Origin: CAYFVU01 sp964346645
GTDB lineage: Bacteria; Spirochaetota; Spirochaetia; DSM-16054; Sediminispirochaetaceae
Length of the DNA stretch: 64,000 nucleotides
Reading direction: 5' to 3'
Assembly (NCBI GenBank): GCA_964346645.1
Contig: CAYFVU010000007.1
Span: 1 to 64,000 of the forward strand
Shown here: positions 53,352-62,773 of the stretch, one piece after another
How positions within the stretch are numbered: position 1 is the stretch's first letter
Layout: each line of letters starts with the position of its first letter
The notes under the pieces: generated by a model
Told to the model about the DNA's origin: nothing
Database searches by the model: none
What the model saw: the letters and a program-made list of their open reading frames with translations, nothing else
Made by a program: the position numbers and the translations under genes

Positions 53352-55239
53352 ATGAGTAATGAAGAAGAAAATGAGAGTTGGTTTGCCGTAGACATCCATC
53401 CATGGGTCTTTTTTACCTCCGGGATCATCATTTTCGGCTCGGTGGCCCTCGCCATCGCCTTCCAAGCAAAGGTCGGCGACCTGTTCGAGACGGTACAGAC
53501 GGCGATTTCCACCGGAGCAGGATGGTTCTTCATCATGACGATGAATATCGTGCTCGTCTTCGTGCTGGTACTGTTGGTCAGCAGGCACGGCGATATCCGC
53601 ATCGGCGGCTCCGACGCGAAGCCGGAGTTCTCCATGCTCGGCTGGTTCGCCATGCTCTTCAGCGCGGGAATGGGAATAGGGCTGCTCTTCTACAGCGTGG
53701 CCGAGCCGATGTTCCACTTCGTCTCCTATCCGCTCGCCGAATCCGGCACGGCGGAGGCGGCGCGTTCGGCAATGGATGTGACCTTCCTGCACTGGGGCTT
53801 CCACCCCTGGGCGGTCTACACGATGGTGGGCCTGGCGCTCGCCTTCTTCGCCTTCAACAAGGGTCTGCCCCTCTCTATCCGCTCGATCTTCTACCCCGTA
53901 CTCGGCGAGAAGATCCACGGCGCGGCGGGTAACACCATAGACGTCCTCGCGACGGTGGCGACGCTCTTCGGCGTGGCGACCTCCCTCGGTCTGGGTGTGC
54001 AGCAGGTCAACGCGGGACTCGATCACCTCTTCGGCATCGGACAGAGCCCAACCATTCAGGTTATACTGATAGCCGGGATCACCGCCATCGCCACCTGGTC
54101 GGTCCTCGCAGGGCTGAGCGCCGGGATACGACGCCTCTCGGAGATCAATCTCGTGATGGCCGGACTGCTCTGCCTCTTCGTCCTCATCCTCGGGCCGACA
54201 CTCTTCATCCTCAAGGGCTTCGGCGAGAATCTGGGCCACTACCTTCAGTATCTCCCGGTCCTCTCCACCTGGAACGAGACTTACGAGGCGACGACCTGGC
54301 AGCACAGCTGGACGGTCTTCTACTGGGGATGGTGGATCGCCTGGTCCCCCTTCGTCGGCATGTTCATCGCACGCGTCTCCTACGGACGCACCGTGCGGGA
54401 GTTCATTCTCGGCGTGCTCTTCGTTCCCACCCTCATCACCTTTTTCTGGCTCGCCATCTTCGGCAACAGCGCACTGAATGTGGAGATGCTCGGGGCGGGC
54501 GGCATCGCGAGGGCCGTGCAGGAGAACATCCCCGTGGCCCTGTTCAAGCTCCTCGAACACTTTCCTTTCAACTTCGCCACTTCCGCAATAACCGTGCTGG
54601 TGATTATTACCTTCTTCGTCACCTCCTCGGACTCCGGCTCAATGGTCATCGACATCATCACCGCCGGGGGAAATCCGGATCCGCCGAAGCTCCAGAGGCT
54701 CTTCTGGGCGGTTCTCGAGGGAGCAGTGGCGGCGGCACTTTTGGTAGGTGGCGGTCTCGTGGCGCTGCAGACGGCGGCAATTACCACCGGTCTCCCGTTT
54801 GCACTTGTTATCCTCTTCATGATCTACAGTCTGCACAAGGGGCTATCCGACTACTCGGAGGGACCGGGTTTCTCGATGCCGCCCTATGAGCATGGCCACG
54901 TCTTCCGCACCGTCTACAGTCACCCCGAACCCGAGATGGTGCACGGCCACGTGAGCTGGCTCGGCAAGCAGAGGGGCAAGAGGCCGGTCAGAGAGCCCGA
55001 GGCTGCGCAGACCTTCGGAAAACGGATGCGCCGGGTCTTTGGTCCGGGCCGGGGCAAGAAGNNNNNNNNNNNNNNNNNNNNNNNNNNNNNNNNNNNNNNN
55101 NNNNNNNNNNNNNNNNNNNNNNNNNNNNNNNNNNNNNNNNNNNNNNNNNNNNNNNNNNNNNAAGAAGACTGAGAGAGATAAAACTGACCGGCGCAGTCGT
55201 GATAGGCAGAACGAGGAGAGAAGAGGAGGCGAGGAATGA
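53352..55239 (+). CDS. BCCT-family betaine/choline/carnitine transporter (interrupted by a sequencing gap)
   Basis: The ATG at 53352 follows GGAGTTGGC. About 570 residues precede the N-run. Twelve helices are expected; WAWSPFVG-type helix 8 reads WWIAWSPFVGMFIARVSYGR, and MGIGLLFYSVAEPMFHF and FAFNKGLPLSIRSIFYPVLG are family landmarks. The C-terminus is a charged tail rich in Arg and Lys. After the gap the sequence continues as a Lys/Arg/Glu-rich frame ending at TGA 55237-55239, which overlaps the next ATG by 4 bp; this is probably the real end, but the gap size is unknown. Imports an osmoprotectant with sodium or protons. Confidence 0.85.
55062..55161. other. Assembly gap (100 N)
   Basis: A run of exactly 100 N, the conventional placeholder for unknown size. 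Both flanks are Lys/Arg/Gly-rich low complexity (GGGCAAGAAG, then AAGAAGACTGAG), so a repeat is a likely cause. Confidence 0.99.
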
Positions 55240-56237
55240 GAGGGACACTCGTGAGAGTTCCAATGCACAGAACGGTTCTCTTGCCGGCGGTAGCGGCGCT
55301 GACTCTTTCCATGCTGCTCTTGATGGGCGGCTGCGGCGAAAAGGAAAAAGCGGTGGACGAGGGGCTGCAGGCTCGACGCGCCGAACGCTCCGAACACACA
55401 TTAACCCTCGTGTATCCGGAGTGGTCCTCCGAACAGGCAAGCGGTTACCTCTTCCAGGCTGTGCTGCAGGAGCGGCTCGGTTACCGGGTAGAGCTGAAAG
55501 GGGTTCCGGTTGAGCAGATGTGGCGCAGCGTGGCCACAGGCAATGCCGATATACTGACCGGTGCGTGGCTCCCGGTCACCCACCGGGACTACCTCGAGTC
55601 CTATGGAGACAGCCTCCGCGATCTCGGTCCGAACCTCAGCGGTGCGAAGATAGGACTCGTGGTGCCGACCTCTACGCCCGGCCGTCAGACGGCGGGTACC
55701 GGCAAAACCGGTAAGGATCTCGTCACCATTCGCTCGATAGAGGATCTCGGAGACCCGAAGATCGCAGATCGCTTCCGCGGCCGCATCGTGGGTATAGAAT
55801 CAGGCGCCGGTGTCGTTGCGCGGACCGAAGATGCCCTCGAGGCCTACGGTCTGGAACGGCTCTACCATCTGGTGGAGACCGACGAGGAGAGTATGCTCGA
55901 TCGGGTCGCCGATGCTATTTACAGGGACGAGTGGGTCGTCTTTACGGGCTGGAAGCCTCACTACGCCTTCGAGCTGCACAACCTCGCCTTCTTAGAGGAC
56001 CCCGAGGGAGTCTATGGCGGAGAGGAGTCGATCCACACCATGGTGCGTGAGGGCTTCCGAGATGACTATCCCGCCGCGTTAGAGGTGCTCGACCGAATCT
56101 CTTACGAACCAGGGGAGCTCGAGCGGCTCATGCGCTGGATTCACGAGGACGAGACCAAGGACCCCTACAGACAGGCGCTGCGCTGGATCGATGTGTACGA
56201 GGAGATCGTCGACTCCTGGGTCGAGGGAATAGAATAG
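55236..56237 (+). CDS. Glycine-betaine-type substrate-binding lipoprotein (OpuAC family)
   Basis: 333 residues. A lipoprotein signal ends at LMGGC (about residue 33). The mature protein shows LVYPEWSSEQASGYLFQAVLQ, TGAWLPVTH and FTGWKPHYAFEL; aromatic residues at these places form the cage that binds quaternary ammonium groups in OpuAC/ProX. No OpuA/ProVW permease or ATPase is nearby, so the protein stands alone next to a BCCT carrier. AGGAGGCGAGG precedes the ATG, and the start overlaps the BCCT frame end. It binds glycine betaine, choline or a related osmolyte. Confidence 0.88.
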   Translation: MRGTLVRVPMHRTVLLPAVAALTLSMLLLMGGCGEKEKAVDEGLQARRAERSEHTLTLVYPEWSSEQASGYLFQAVLQERLGYRVELKGVPVEQMWRSVATGNADILTGAWLPVTHRDYLESYGDSLRDLGPNLSGAKIGLVVPTSTPGRQTAGTGKTGKDLVTIRSIEDLGDPKIADRFRGRIVGIESGAGVVARTEDALEAYGLERLYHLVETDEESMLDRVADAIYRDEWVVFTGWKPHYAFELHNLAFLEDPEGVYGGEESIHTMVREGFRDDYPAALEVLDRISYEPGELERLMRWIHEDETKDPYRQALRWIDVYEEIVDSWVEGIE

Positions 56238-56252
56238 AGAGGAGCTGAACAT

Positions 56253-56927
56253 ATGTTGGAGTCGGTAAGTCAACGTTTTCAGGGAAGCTGCATGATGATC
56301 ATGCGGCAGTCGGGCACCGAGGTTACCTTTCTCGGGAGCGGTTTTCTCGTGCATCCCGAGGGCTATATACTCACCGCCGCGCGGACGGTCGGCGAGGGAG
56401 ACGGCCTGGTGGTGGTTGCTCCGGAGGTCGACGATGAGTTCACCCCGGTCTCTCGTAAGGAGGTGGCGCCCGTACCCGTCGAGTTGATATCGAAGGACAT
56501 CCCGCACGATGTGGCCCTGTTGAAGCTCACCCCGGAGCTGGAGATCAACATGCCGGAGGGAGTCCTGGGTGCGGGCAACGCCGACGCGAGGGGCGCCGCG
56601 CTCATGTCGCTCGGCGTCCCCTTCGGCTATTACCAAATACACGGCGTCATCGTGGCGCAATCGATTCTCTCAGGGCGCATCAAGTCGCACAGCGGCACCG
56701 ACCTCATCATCTTCGATCGCCGTGTGCAATACGGCGACGTGGGAGGACCGCTCGTCAGCGTGGCCGAGGGTAAGGTCATCGGCGTAGTCGGCGGCGTCTT
56801 CGATCCGATGGAACTAGAAGGACGCCAGACCCCTGAGGGGGTCATTCCGATAAACTCGGATCTCTCCTATGCCGCGTCGATCGAATACGGCACCGCGCTG
56901 CTCGATGCGGCCCTCGGGAACGCGTAA
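56253..56927 (+). CDS. Catalytically dead trypsin-fold (HtrA-like) protein
   Basis: 224 residues of HtrA-like protease fold without PDZ or signal peptide. The His position reads YILTAARTVGEG where the active family has an alanine-alanine-histidine (His replaced by Arg). The Asp position is kept (IPHDVALLKL). The Ser position reads QYGDVGGPLV in place of GNSGGPL (Ser replaced by Val). With two of three catalytic residues missing it cannot be a serine protease. It probably binds peptides or acts as a scaffold. GAGAGGAGC precedes the ATG, 15 bp after the betaine-binding protein, in the same operon as the BCCT gene. Confidence 0.83.
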   Translation: MLESVSQRFQGSCMMIMRQSGTEVTFLGSGFLVHPEGYILTAARTVGEGDGLVVVAPEVDDEFTPVSRKEVAPVPVELISKDIPHDVALLKLTPELEINMPEGVLGAGNADARGAALMSLGVPFGYYQIHGVIVAQSILSGRIKSHSGTDLIIFDRRVQYGDVGGPLVSVAEGKVIGVVGGVFDPMELEGRQTPEGVIPINSDLSYAASIEYGTALLDAALGNA

Positions 56928-56964
56928 ATAGCGCTCGGAACCGGCCGGCGGGCAGAAAAGCGGC

Positions 56965-57453
56965 TCAAAACCGCACGAAGCGCAGCTCGTTCCCGCTCTT
57001 TTCGAGGAACTTTCTCAAATCCTGCGTGCTAATGGTGAGAGTGGCGGTGTTCACGTTCGGATGGAAGTTGATCAGCTCTCGCTCCATCAGCTTCTCGTCG
57101 ATGATCACTCGCACCTCGTTGTTATCATCATTGAGAATACCGAATATCGAGACGGATCCCGGGCTGAGGCCGAGGTATTTCTCGAGCCTTCGTTCGGATG
57201 CGAAGCTGAGGCCGCCCGTACCCAAGCTTCGTCCCAGCTCCTTCAGGTCCAACGGCGTTGCGTGGTCCATGACGACGAGGTAGTGCCGGTTCCCCTTCTT
57301 GTTTCGCAGGAAGAGATTCTTCACATGGCTCCCCTCGATCTCGTCCCAGTGTTCCTTCGCCTCCTCCACGGTGTAGACCGGCGGGTGGCTGTGTTTGCTG
57401 TACACGATCCCGAGCTCTTCGAGGGCCGCATACACTCTTTCGTCTCTTTCCAA
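56965..57453 (-). CDS. YbaK/ProX-type aminoacyl-tRNA deacylase
   Basis: 162 residues. Family-typical stretches are SHPPVYTVEEAKEHWDEIEG, HVKNLFLRNKKGNRHYLVVM and SPGSVSIFGILNDDNNEVRVIIDEKLM, with the Lys in HVKNLFL as the likely catalytic residue. The group clears mischarged Ala- or Cys-tRNA-Pro. The start codon is TTG (57453-57451) with AGGAGG 6 nt upstream, which is strong enough to define it. Stand-alone, cytoplasmic; the proS gene is not in the window. Confidence 0.9.
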   Translation of the reverse strand: MERDERVYAALEELGIVYSKHSHPPVYTVEEAKEHWDEIEGSHVKNLFLRNKKGNRHYLVVMDHATPLDLKELGRSLGTGGLSFASERRLEKYLGLSPGSVSIFGILNDDNNEVRVIIDEKLMERELINFHPNVNTATLTISTQDLRKFLEKSGNELRFVRF

Positions 57454-57480
57454 TATCTACCTCCTTTCCATTGTATTCGC

Positions 57481-58374
57481 TCACGCCTCCGTGGTGCCGC
57501 GGCGCATGTATCTGCTCAGCTCACCCGAGAAGAGGCCGAGGGCGACCAGCGCGACTCCCGTGAGCTTTACCGGGTGGACCTCCTGCCCGAGCGCAGTGTC
57601 GATGAGCACTCCCACGCCGAGCTGCCCCGTGTAGAGACCGAGAAAGGTCTTGATCGGCGAGCTCCGCTTGAGCAGGAAGGTGATGGTACCAACCACCGCC
57701 ACTCCGAGAATACCTCCTCCGAGGAGGGCATAGAGTGGAACAGCGCCGAGTGCAGCGAGCGAGAGCTGCGGTAACTCTCCCGTGATTACGCTGAGGGGGA
57801 GCAAGACAAGCAGCGCGCTTACGTAGTTGCAGGTGAGCATGCGTGGATGGCCCCATCTGCTCGAATTGTAGCTGTTGAACATGGATTGTACAACCAGAAT
57901 CACGCCCGGCACGAAGGCGAGGAAGATAAGGACGGCGTCGGCCCCGCTCTCCAGACCTATAAGCACGGTGCCCGGCACGATGAGGAGGAGCACCATCAAC
58001 CTCTGTACCGTCGGCGACCTGCCGCTGCGGTTCCACGGCGTCAGCTCCACTACGTAGGCGGTGAGGGTCTGTCCGGCGAGGGTTCCTCCCAGTGCAAGGA
58101 GAATTCCGGCCTCGGCGTAGACGAGCATGTTCAGCAGAACCACCCCGATACCGAGGATTCCTGCGCTGAGAAACCACCACGGTGCCCGGCTCGCCTCGAA
58201 GTCCTGATCTCCCGCCGAAGGCGCGAGCCACCAGTAGAGCAGTGCGGCGAAGAGTCCGACCACGTGGACTACCACTAATGCCGACAGTGAGCCGAGACTC
58301 ATCTGTATGAGCCCATTGAACTGTACCATGAGGGCCACGAGGGCGCCGCAAGCGAGCGAAAGCGCAATGTACAT
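57481..58374 (-). CDS. DMT-family transporter, YdcZ/DUF606 duplicated type
   Basis: 297 residues with ten membrane helices in two DUF606 (YdcZ-like) halves. The first half starts MYIALSLACGALVALMVQFNG and the second repeat after about residue 155 has the same small-residue pattern. Probably an exporter of a small metabolite. GGAGGAGGAG precedes the ATG. A Crp/Fnr-type regulator begins 73 bp upstream on the other strand; this divergent pair recurs in other bacteria and suggests that the regulator controls the transporter. Confidence 0.8.
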   Translation of the reverse strand: MYIALSLACGALVALMVQFNGLIQMSLGSLSALVVVHVVGLFAALLYWWLAPSAGDQDFEASRAPWWFLSAGILGIGVVLLNMLVYAEAGILLALGGTLAGQTLTAYVVELTPWNRSGRSPTVQRLMVLLLIVPGTVLIGLESGADAVLIFLAFVPGVILVVQSMFNSYNSSRWGHPRMLTCNYVSALLVLLPLSVITGELPQLSLAALGAVPLYALLGGGILGVAVVGTITFLLKRSSPIKTFLGLYTGQLGVGVLIDTALGQEVHPVKLTGVALVALGLFSGELSRYMRRGTTEA

Positions 58375-58447
58375 GTAAATTACTCCTCCTCCTACGATGC
58401 TTTCTTTTCTTAAGTGTATTCCTTATGCTTTCTTGTGGGGAGGACAT

Positions 58448-59131
58448 ATGTCACATGAAAGGCTGAGAAACCTATTTCCCTTCATGAATGAGTACCTTGC
58501 AGTAGCGCCTTCCGGCGGCCGGGCCGAAGTCGAGGAGCGGAGTCTGCGTAAGGGGGTGTTCATCTGTCACGCCGGAGAGGAGCTGCGGAATCTCTATCTC
58601 CTCACCGAGGGGAGTGCACGGGTCTTTCTGCCGCTCTACAACGGAAGGTACTTCCTGCACCGCATCTACCTCCCGGGATCTATCGTGGGCGACATCGAGC
58701 TCTTCTCAGGCGAAGCGGCGACCTGCTCGGTGCAGTGCATTACCGGCTGCCGCACCGCCGTGCTGCAGATGGATGAGCTCCGGAGGAGGAAGGAGCGCTT
58801 CGCCTCGCTTCTCTTCGCCCTCGGTGCATCCCTCGCCCATAAGCTCGAACAAAACTCCTATTCGGAGGCGATCAACACGAGCTACGATCTCGTCACCAGG
58901 GTTGCCGCCTACTATCTGACCCATGGAGACGAAGAGATCTGTGCGCCATCGCTGAAGGAGCTCTCTGAATGGCTGGGGACGAGCTACCGGCATCTGATCC
59001 GCATTCATACTCAGCTCGTGGAGGAGGGGGCGCTCGAAAAGCGGCTCGGGAGGTATGTCCCGCGGAATCGGCAGAGGCTGGAGGAGCGTGCCGAGGCAGC
59101 GCTCTTTGATGGTATCTACCGTATGGTGTAA
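58448..59131 (+). CDS. Crp/Fnr-family transcriptional regulator
   Basis: 227 residues from the ATG at 58448 (GGGGAGG upstream); the open frame extends 17 codons further up without a ribosome site. Residues about 30-130 are a cyclic-nucleotide-binding-like beta barrel (GSIVGDIELFSGEAATCSVQ), and residues about 155-215 hold the winged helix (PSLKELSEWLGTSYRHLIRIHTQLVEEGALE). No N-terminal Fnr cysteine cluster is present. Divergent from the YdcZ-type transporter and followed 21 bp later by an ABC ATPase, so it may control both. The effector is unknown. Confidence 0.85.
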   Translation: MSHERLRNLFPFMNEYLAVAPSGGRAEVEERSLRKGVFICHAGEELRNLYLLTEGSARVFLPLYNGRYFLHRIYLPGSIVGDIELFSGEAATCSVQCITGCRTAVLQMDELRRRKERFASLLFALGASLAHKLEQNSYSEAINTSYDLVTRVAAYYLTHGDEEICAPSLKELSEWLGTSYRHLIRIHTQLVEEGALEKRLGRYVPRNRQRLEERAEAALFDGIYRMV

Positions 59132-59152
59132 ATTTGAGGAGGGAGGACGAGT

Positions 59153-59939
59153 ATGGAAAAATGGCTGAAGTTTTCGAACGTGGTATACGGATATAGAGAG
59201 GATGAGCCTCCCGTCTTCACCGGCCTCAACATCTCCGTGCCGAAAGGAGTCACCGCACTGGTAGGGCCGAACGGTTCCGGCAAGTCCACCTTCATGCTGC
59301 TCGCCGGTGGACGCATCGCCCCGCAGGAGGGCTCGGTACGGCTCTTCGACAGGGAGACGAGTGAGCTTACCGACGAGACGCTGCGCAACCGCTACGCCTC
59401 ATTCGTCTATCAGAACATGGAGTTCGAGACCGAGGAGCCGGTGGGCACGCTGCTCGAAGAGGTCTATGAGCTCGGCTTCTTCGAGCACAAGGATCCTCAG
59501 CTCATCTCCGAGCTGAAAGAGGTCCTGGAGCTCGAAAGTCTTCTGGGGAGGAAGACGCAAGAGTTGAGCAAGGGGGAGCTGCAGCGGGTAATCATCGCCT
59601 TCGCCGTCCTCTACGGCTCGAAGAGTCTGATGATGGACGAGCCTATCTTTGCCCTCGAGCAGTACCAGAAGGAGCGGGTCATGGAGTACCTCACCTCCTT
59701 CTCCGCCGAGCAGGACATCTCCGTCCTCTACTCGCTGCACGAGCTCGACCTGACCAAACGCTACACCGACCGCATCCTTCTCTTCTATCAGCAGGGCAAC
59801 CTCGAGCTCGGCAGCGTTGAGGAGACGACGAGCCGGGAGAAGCTGGAGTTGGCCTACGGAGTTCCTTATGACTACCTGCGCCGGCGCCAACACTTCTTTC
59901 GCGAAGGGCTCATGAAGATAGCGGAGAACCTTCCGGAAG
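59153..59939 (+). CDS. ABC transporter ATP-binding protein (3' end lost in gap)
   Basis: 262 residues before the N-run. Walker A GPNGSGKST near residue 40, a modified signature LSKGELQRVI (LSGGQ reads LSKGE) near 140, and a Walker B-like LMMDEPIFALEQ near 160. The switch His is in LYSLHEL. It begins 21 bp after the Crp/Fnr gene with GAGGAGGGAGG upstream. No permease is seen before the gap. The function could be solute import or a soluble ABC regulator; I cannot tell. Confidence 0.8.
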
Positions 59940-60039
59940 NNNNNNNNNNNNNNNNNNNNNNNNNNNNNNNNNNNNNNNNNNNNNNNNNNNNNNNNNNNNN
60001 NNNNNNNNNNNNNNNNNNNNNNNNNNNNNNNNNNNNNNN
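59940..60039. other. Assembly gap (100 N)
   Basis: Exactly 100 N between two convergent genes. It removes the end of the ABC ATPase and the C-terminus of IorB. Confidence 0.99.
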
Positions 60040-60563
60040 GCCGCGGTGACATGCTCGACCTCGAGCCCCGGCAGGAGCTCCTTGCGCAGCGCCGCCGAGA
60101 GGAGGGCCATGTTCTGCATGCGCGCGTCGGGAAGGTGCTCGTCCAGCACCCGCTCTATACGTATGTTTTTCTCGTTTCCGTACGTAGCAATCTCCTCGTT
60201 GCGCACATCTTTCGCCTCGCCCAGGCGTATGGGAAGGGCCTGCCAGTAGGCGTCGTAGTAGATGAGCAGTCCGCCCTCCCTGCAGTAGTCCCGCATGCCG
60301 CGCAGCGCCTCGATCCGCTCGAGGGCCAGCACGATGTCGGCTCTGCCCGGCTCGATGAGGGGGCTGTAGGTTCCCTCTCCGACGCGTATGTGGGAGCGGA
60401 CGATTCCTCCCCGCTGGGCCAAACCATGTGTGTCGACGGCCCTCACCGTACGGCCGGCGTGGTCGTATGCGCGCATCACCGTCTCGCTCAAAAGGCCGAT
60501 GCCCTGGCCCCCGACGCCGCAGAGCTGTATACTGATTCTCTCTCCGTCGGTTCGGCTACTCAT
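60040..60563 (-). CDS. iorB: Indolepyruvate ferredoxin oxidoreductase subunit beta (C-terminus in gap)
   Basis: About 174 residues are visible. GVGGQGIGLLSETVMRAYDHAGRTVRAVDTHGLAQRGGIVRSH is the conserved pattern of the gamma-type domain of pyruvate:ferredoxin oxidoreductase relatives (GVGGQGIGLLS and AQRGG are the landmarks). It pairs with IorA to oxidise aryl-pyruvates with CoA and reduce ferredoxin. The ATG at 60563 overlaps the iorA stop by 8 bp with AAGGAGGG upstream. The C-terminus runs into the N-gap. Confidence 0.88.
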
Positions 60564-62616
60564 CGTCGCCCTCCTTTTCCAGTTCAATCGCCTGAACAGG
60601 ACAGGTCTGCAGACAGGAGCCGTCTCCTATGCAGAGGTCGGGATTGACCGTCACCTGCCTCTCGGGGCCCAGCACGAAGGAGGGACAGCCGAAGAGGCTC
60701 ACGCAGTGGTGGATCTGCCGGCAGGTCTCCTGGTCTATCCGGGCCTGTGTGTCGATCGTGTGGCCGGCTCGTCTGCGCTCCCTGGTGAACTTGAGCATGC
60801 AGGGGTGGCGCGCGATCACCACGCTGAATCCCTCGATCTCCATGGCCTCCTCGATCAGCTCGCCGAGGCGCTTCTGGTTGTAGGTGTCCGTCTCGGCGAT
60901 GTGCTGCACGCCGAGGCCCTCGAGGGCCGACCGGACGGTTACTCTGCCGCCCTCGCCGCGGGTGGTTTTGCCGGTTCCGGGGTGGTCCTGGTGTCCGGTC
61001 ATGGCGGTGGTGTCGTTGAGCATGACTACCAGCGTGATGTCGTGGTTGTTGTAGACGGCGTTTACTACCCCCGGCATACCGGCGTGGAAGAAGGTGGAGT
61101 CGCCGAGGAAGGTGATGACCTTCCTCTCCGAGTTGAAGAGGCTCAGTCCCGCCCCGGTGCCGTTTGAGTGGCCCATAGAGGTGAGTACCTGCCCCATGCG
61201 GTAGGGAGGAAGGCTGCCGAGGGTGTGGCAGCCGATGTCGGCGACGGTGATGGTGCCCTTCGCGATGACCTTCTTGACGGCGTGAAAGGCGCTCCGGTGG
61301 CCGCAGCCGGGACACATCTGCGCCGGCCGCTCCGGNNNNNNNNNNNNNNNNNNNNNNNNNNNNNNNNNNNNNNNNNNNNNNNNNNNNNNNNNNNNNNNNN
61401 NNNNNNNNNNNNNNNNNNNNNNNNNNNNNNNNNNNGCCTGAGCGGGTTTGGGCTCCTGAGCGGAGGAGGATTCCTTTGCGGAGACAGAATGCGGAGCGGG
61501 AGCGGGCTCTGCAAGGCCCGGCATGTGGCGTGAGAGGATGCGGCGCAGCTTCGCCGGAGTGTACTCTCCCACCAGATCCTCGCGCCCCTGCTTTCCAATG
61601 ATGTTCACCCGAATATCCTCGTCGAAGGCGAGGGCCTTTATCTCCTGCTCCAGGATGGGGTCGAGCTCCTCGAGGATGAGCACCTCCCTGTGATTCCTGC
61701 AGAACTCGGCGATCCGCCTCTTGGGAATGGGGTAGGAGAGGGCGATCTTGAGAATATCCGGTCGGGATGCCGCCTTGCTGCCGCTCCCACTCTCTCGCAG
61801 GCTCTCCAACACGTCGAGGAGGGAGTAGAAGGGCAGGCCGCTCGTGATGATGCCGAGCTCCCCGTTCCCGTTGTCGATAAGTCGGTTGAAGGGGTTGTCT
61901 TCTACGTACTCGTCCAGACTTTCCAGCTTCTCGAGGGCGCGGTGCTTCATCTCTATCGCCTGAGAGGTGAGGGGGATGTAGGGGCCGTTCGCCGGATCGA
62001 AGAGGGACTTGCGGCTGCCGCCGTTCTCGGCTCCGTCGCCGCGGCACTCGCCGAAGCTCACCCGGCTCTTCGCATGGCAGATGTGGGTGGAGAGGCGCAG
62101 CACTATCGGCATGCGACGTTCCTTCGAGACCCGCGCAGCCTCCCGGTACATCTCGTAGACCTCCTGCGGGTCCCCGGGCTCGAAGACCGGCGTGTAGGCC
62201 ATCCGCGAGTAGTGGCGGTTGTCCTGCTCGTTCTGAGATGAGTTCGCCCCCGGGTCGTCGCCGAGCACCACGACCATGCCGCCGATCAGCTCCATAAGCG
62301 GGAGCTGAACGAAGGTGTCGGCAGCCACGTTGAGCCCTACGCTCTTGAAAAAGACCGTCGAGAGCCTGCCGTTCACCGATGCTCCGAAGGCGACTTCTGT
62401 AGCCACCTTCTCGTTTACCGAGAACTCGAAGTAAAACGGCCTCTTATCCTCGGGAATAGAGACGATCGCCTCGCCTATTTCGGGGGTCGGCGAGCCGGGG
62501 TAGGATGAGACGACCTCCGTGCCCTCCTCTACCATGGCGCGAACCAGCGCCGCATTGCCCATCACTATCTCGCTGAAGGGCCCCTTCTCCATCAACATGC
62601 TGCCCATCTGCTTCAT
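60556..62616 (-). CDS. iorA: Indolepyruvate ferredoxin oxidoreductase subunit alpha
   Basis: About 650 residues around an unresolved gap. The N-terminal transketolase-like part has EEGTEVVSSYPGSPTPEIGE and GLNVAADTFVQLP; the C-half has MCPGCGHRSAFHAV and the thiamine diphosphate motif FLGDSTFFHAGMPGVVNAVYNN. A Pro/Ala/Ser-rich linker (APHSVSAKESSSAQEPKPA) leads into the gap. The last 55 residues carry ferredoxin-like motifs CRQIHHCVSLFGCP and CIGDGSCLQTCP, in each of which the second Cys of CxxCxxC is replaced (Ile and Asp). The ATG at 62616 is chosen (GGAGG about 11 nt upstream). Confidence 0.87.
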   Translation of the reverse strand: MKQMGSMLMEKGPFSEIVMGNAALVRAMVEEGTEVVSSYPGSPTPEIGEAIVSIPEDKRPFYFEFSVNEKVATEVAFGASVNGRLSTVFFKSVGLNVAADTFVQLPLMELIGGMVVVLGDDPGANSSQNEQDNRHYSRMAYTPVFEPGDPQEVYEMYREAARVSKERRMPIVLRLSTHICHAKSRVSFGECRGDGAENGGSRKSLFDPANGPYIPLTSQAIEMKHRALEKLESLDEYVEDNPFNRLIDNGNGELGIITSGLPFYSLLDVLESLRESGSGSKAASRPDILKIALSYPIPKRRIAEFCRNHREVLILEELDPILEQEIKALAFDEDIRVNIIGKQGREDLVGEYTPAKLRRILSRHMPGLAEPAPAPHSVSAKESSSAQEPKPAQXXXXXXXXXXXXXXXXXXXXXXXXXXXXXXXXXXPERPAQMCPGCGHRSAFHAVKKVIAKGTITVADIGCHTLGSLPPYRMGQVLTSMGHSNGTGAGLSLFNSERKVITFLGDSTFFHAGMPGVVNAVYNNHDITLVVMLNDTTAMTGHQDHPGTGKTTRGEGGRVTVRSALEGLGVQHIAETDTYNQKRLGELIEEAMEIEGFSVVIARHPCMLKFTRERRRAGHTIDTQARIDQETCRQIHHCVSLFGCPSFVLGPERQVTVNPDLCIGDGSCLQTCPVQAIELEKEGDDE
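61336..61435. other. Assembly gap (100 N) inside iorA
   Basis: It splits the Pro/Ala-rich linker between the two catalytic halves of IorA; the other flank resumes with PERPAQMCPGCGH. True gap length and the reading frame across it are unknown. Confidence 0.99.
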
Positions 62617-62773
62617 ATCTTTTATTGCCTCCGCTATTAATGATGTGAGATGGGCATCGTTCACGCAAGCTTCGCGCCCAATTCTCCTCGATCTATTGGT
62701 CGGAGGGGCTCCCGGAGAGAGCGAGAGCATAAACCGAGATAAGAATGAATGGGAATACAATGAAATTGATTGA

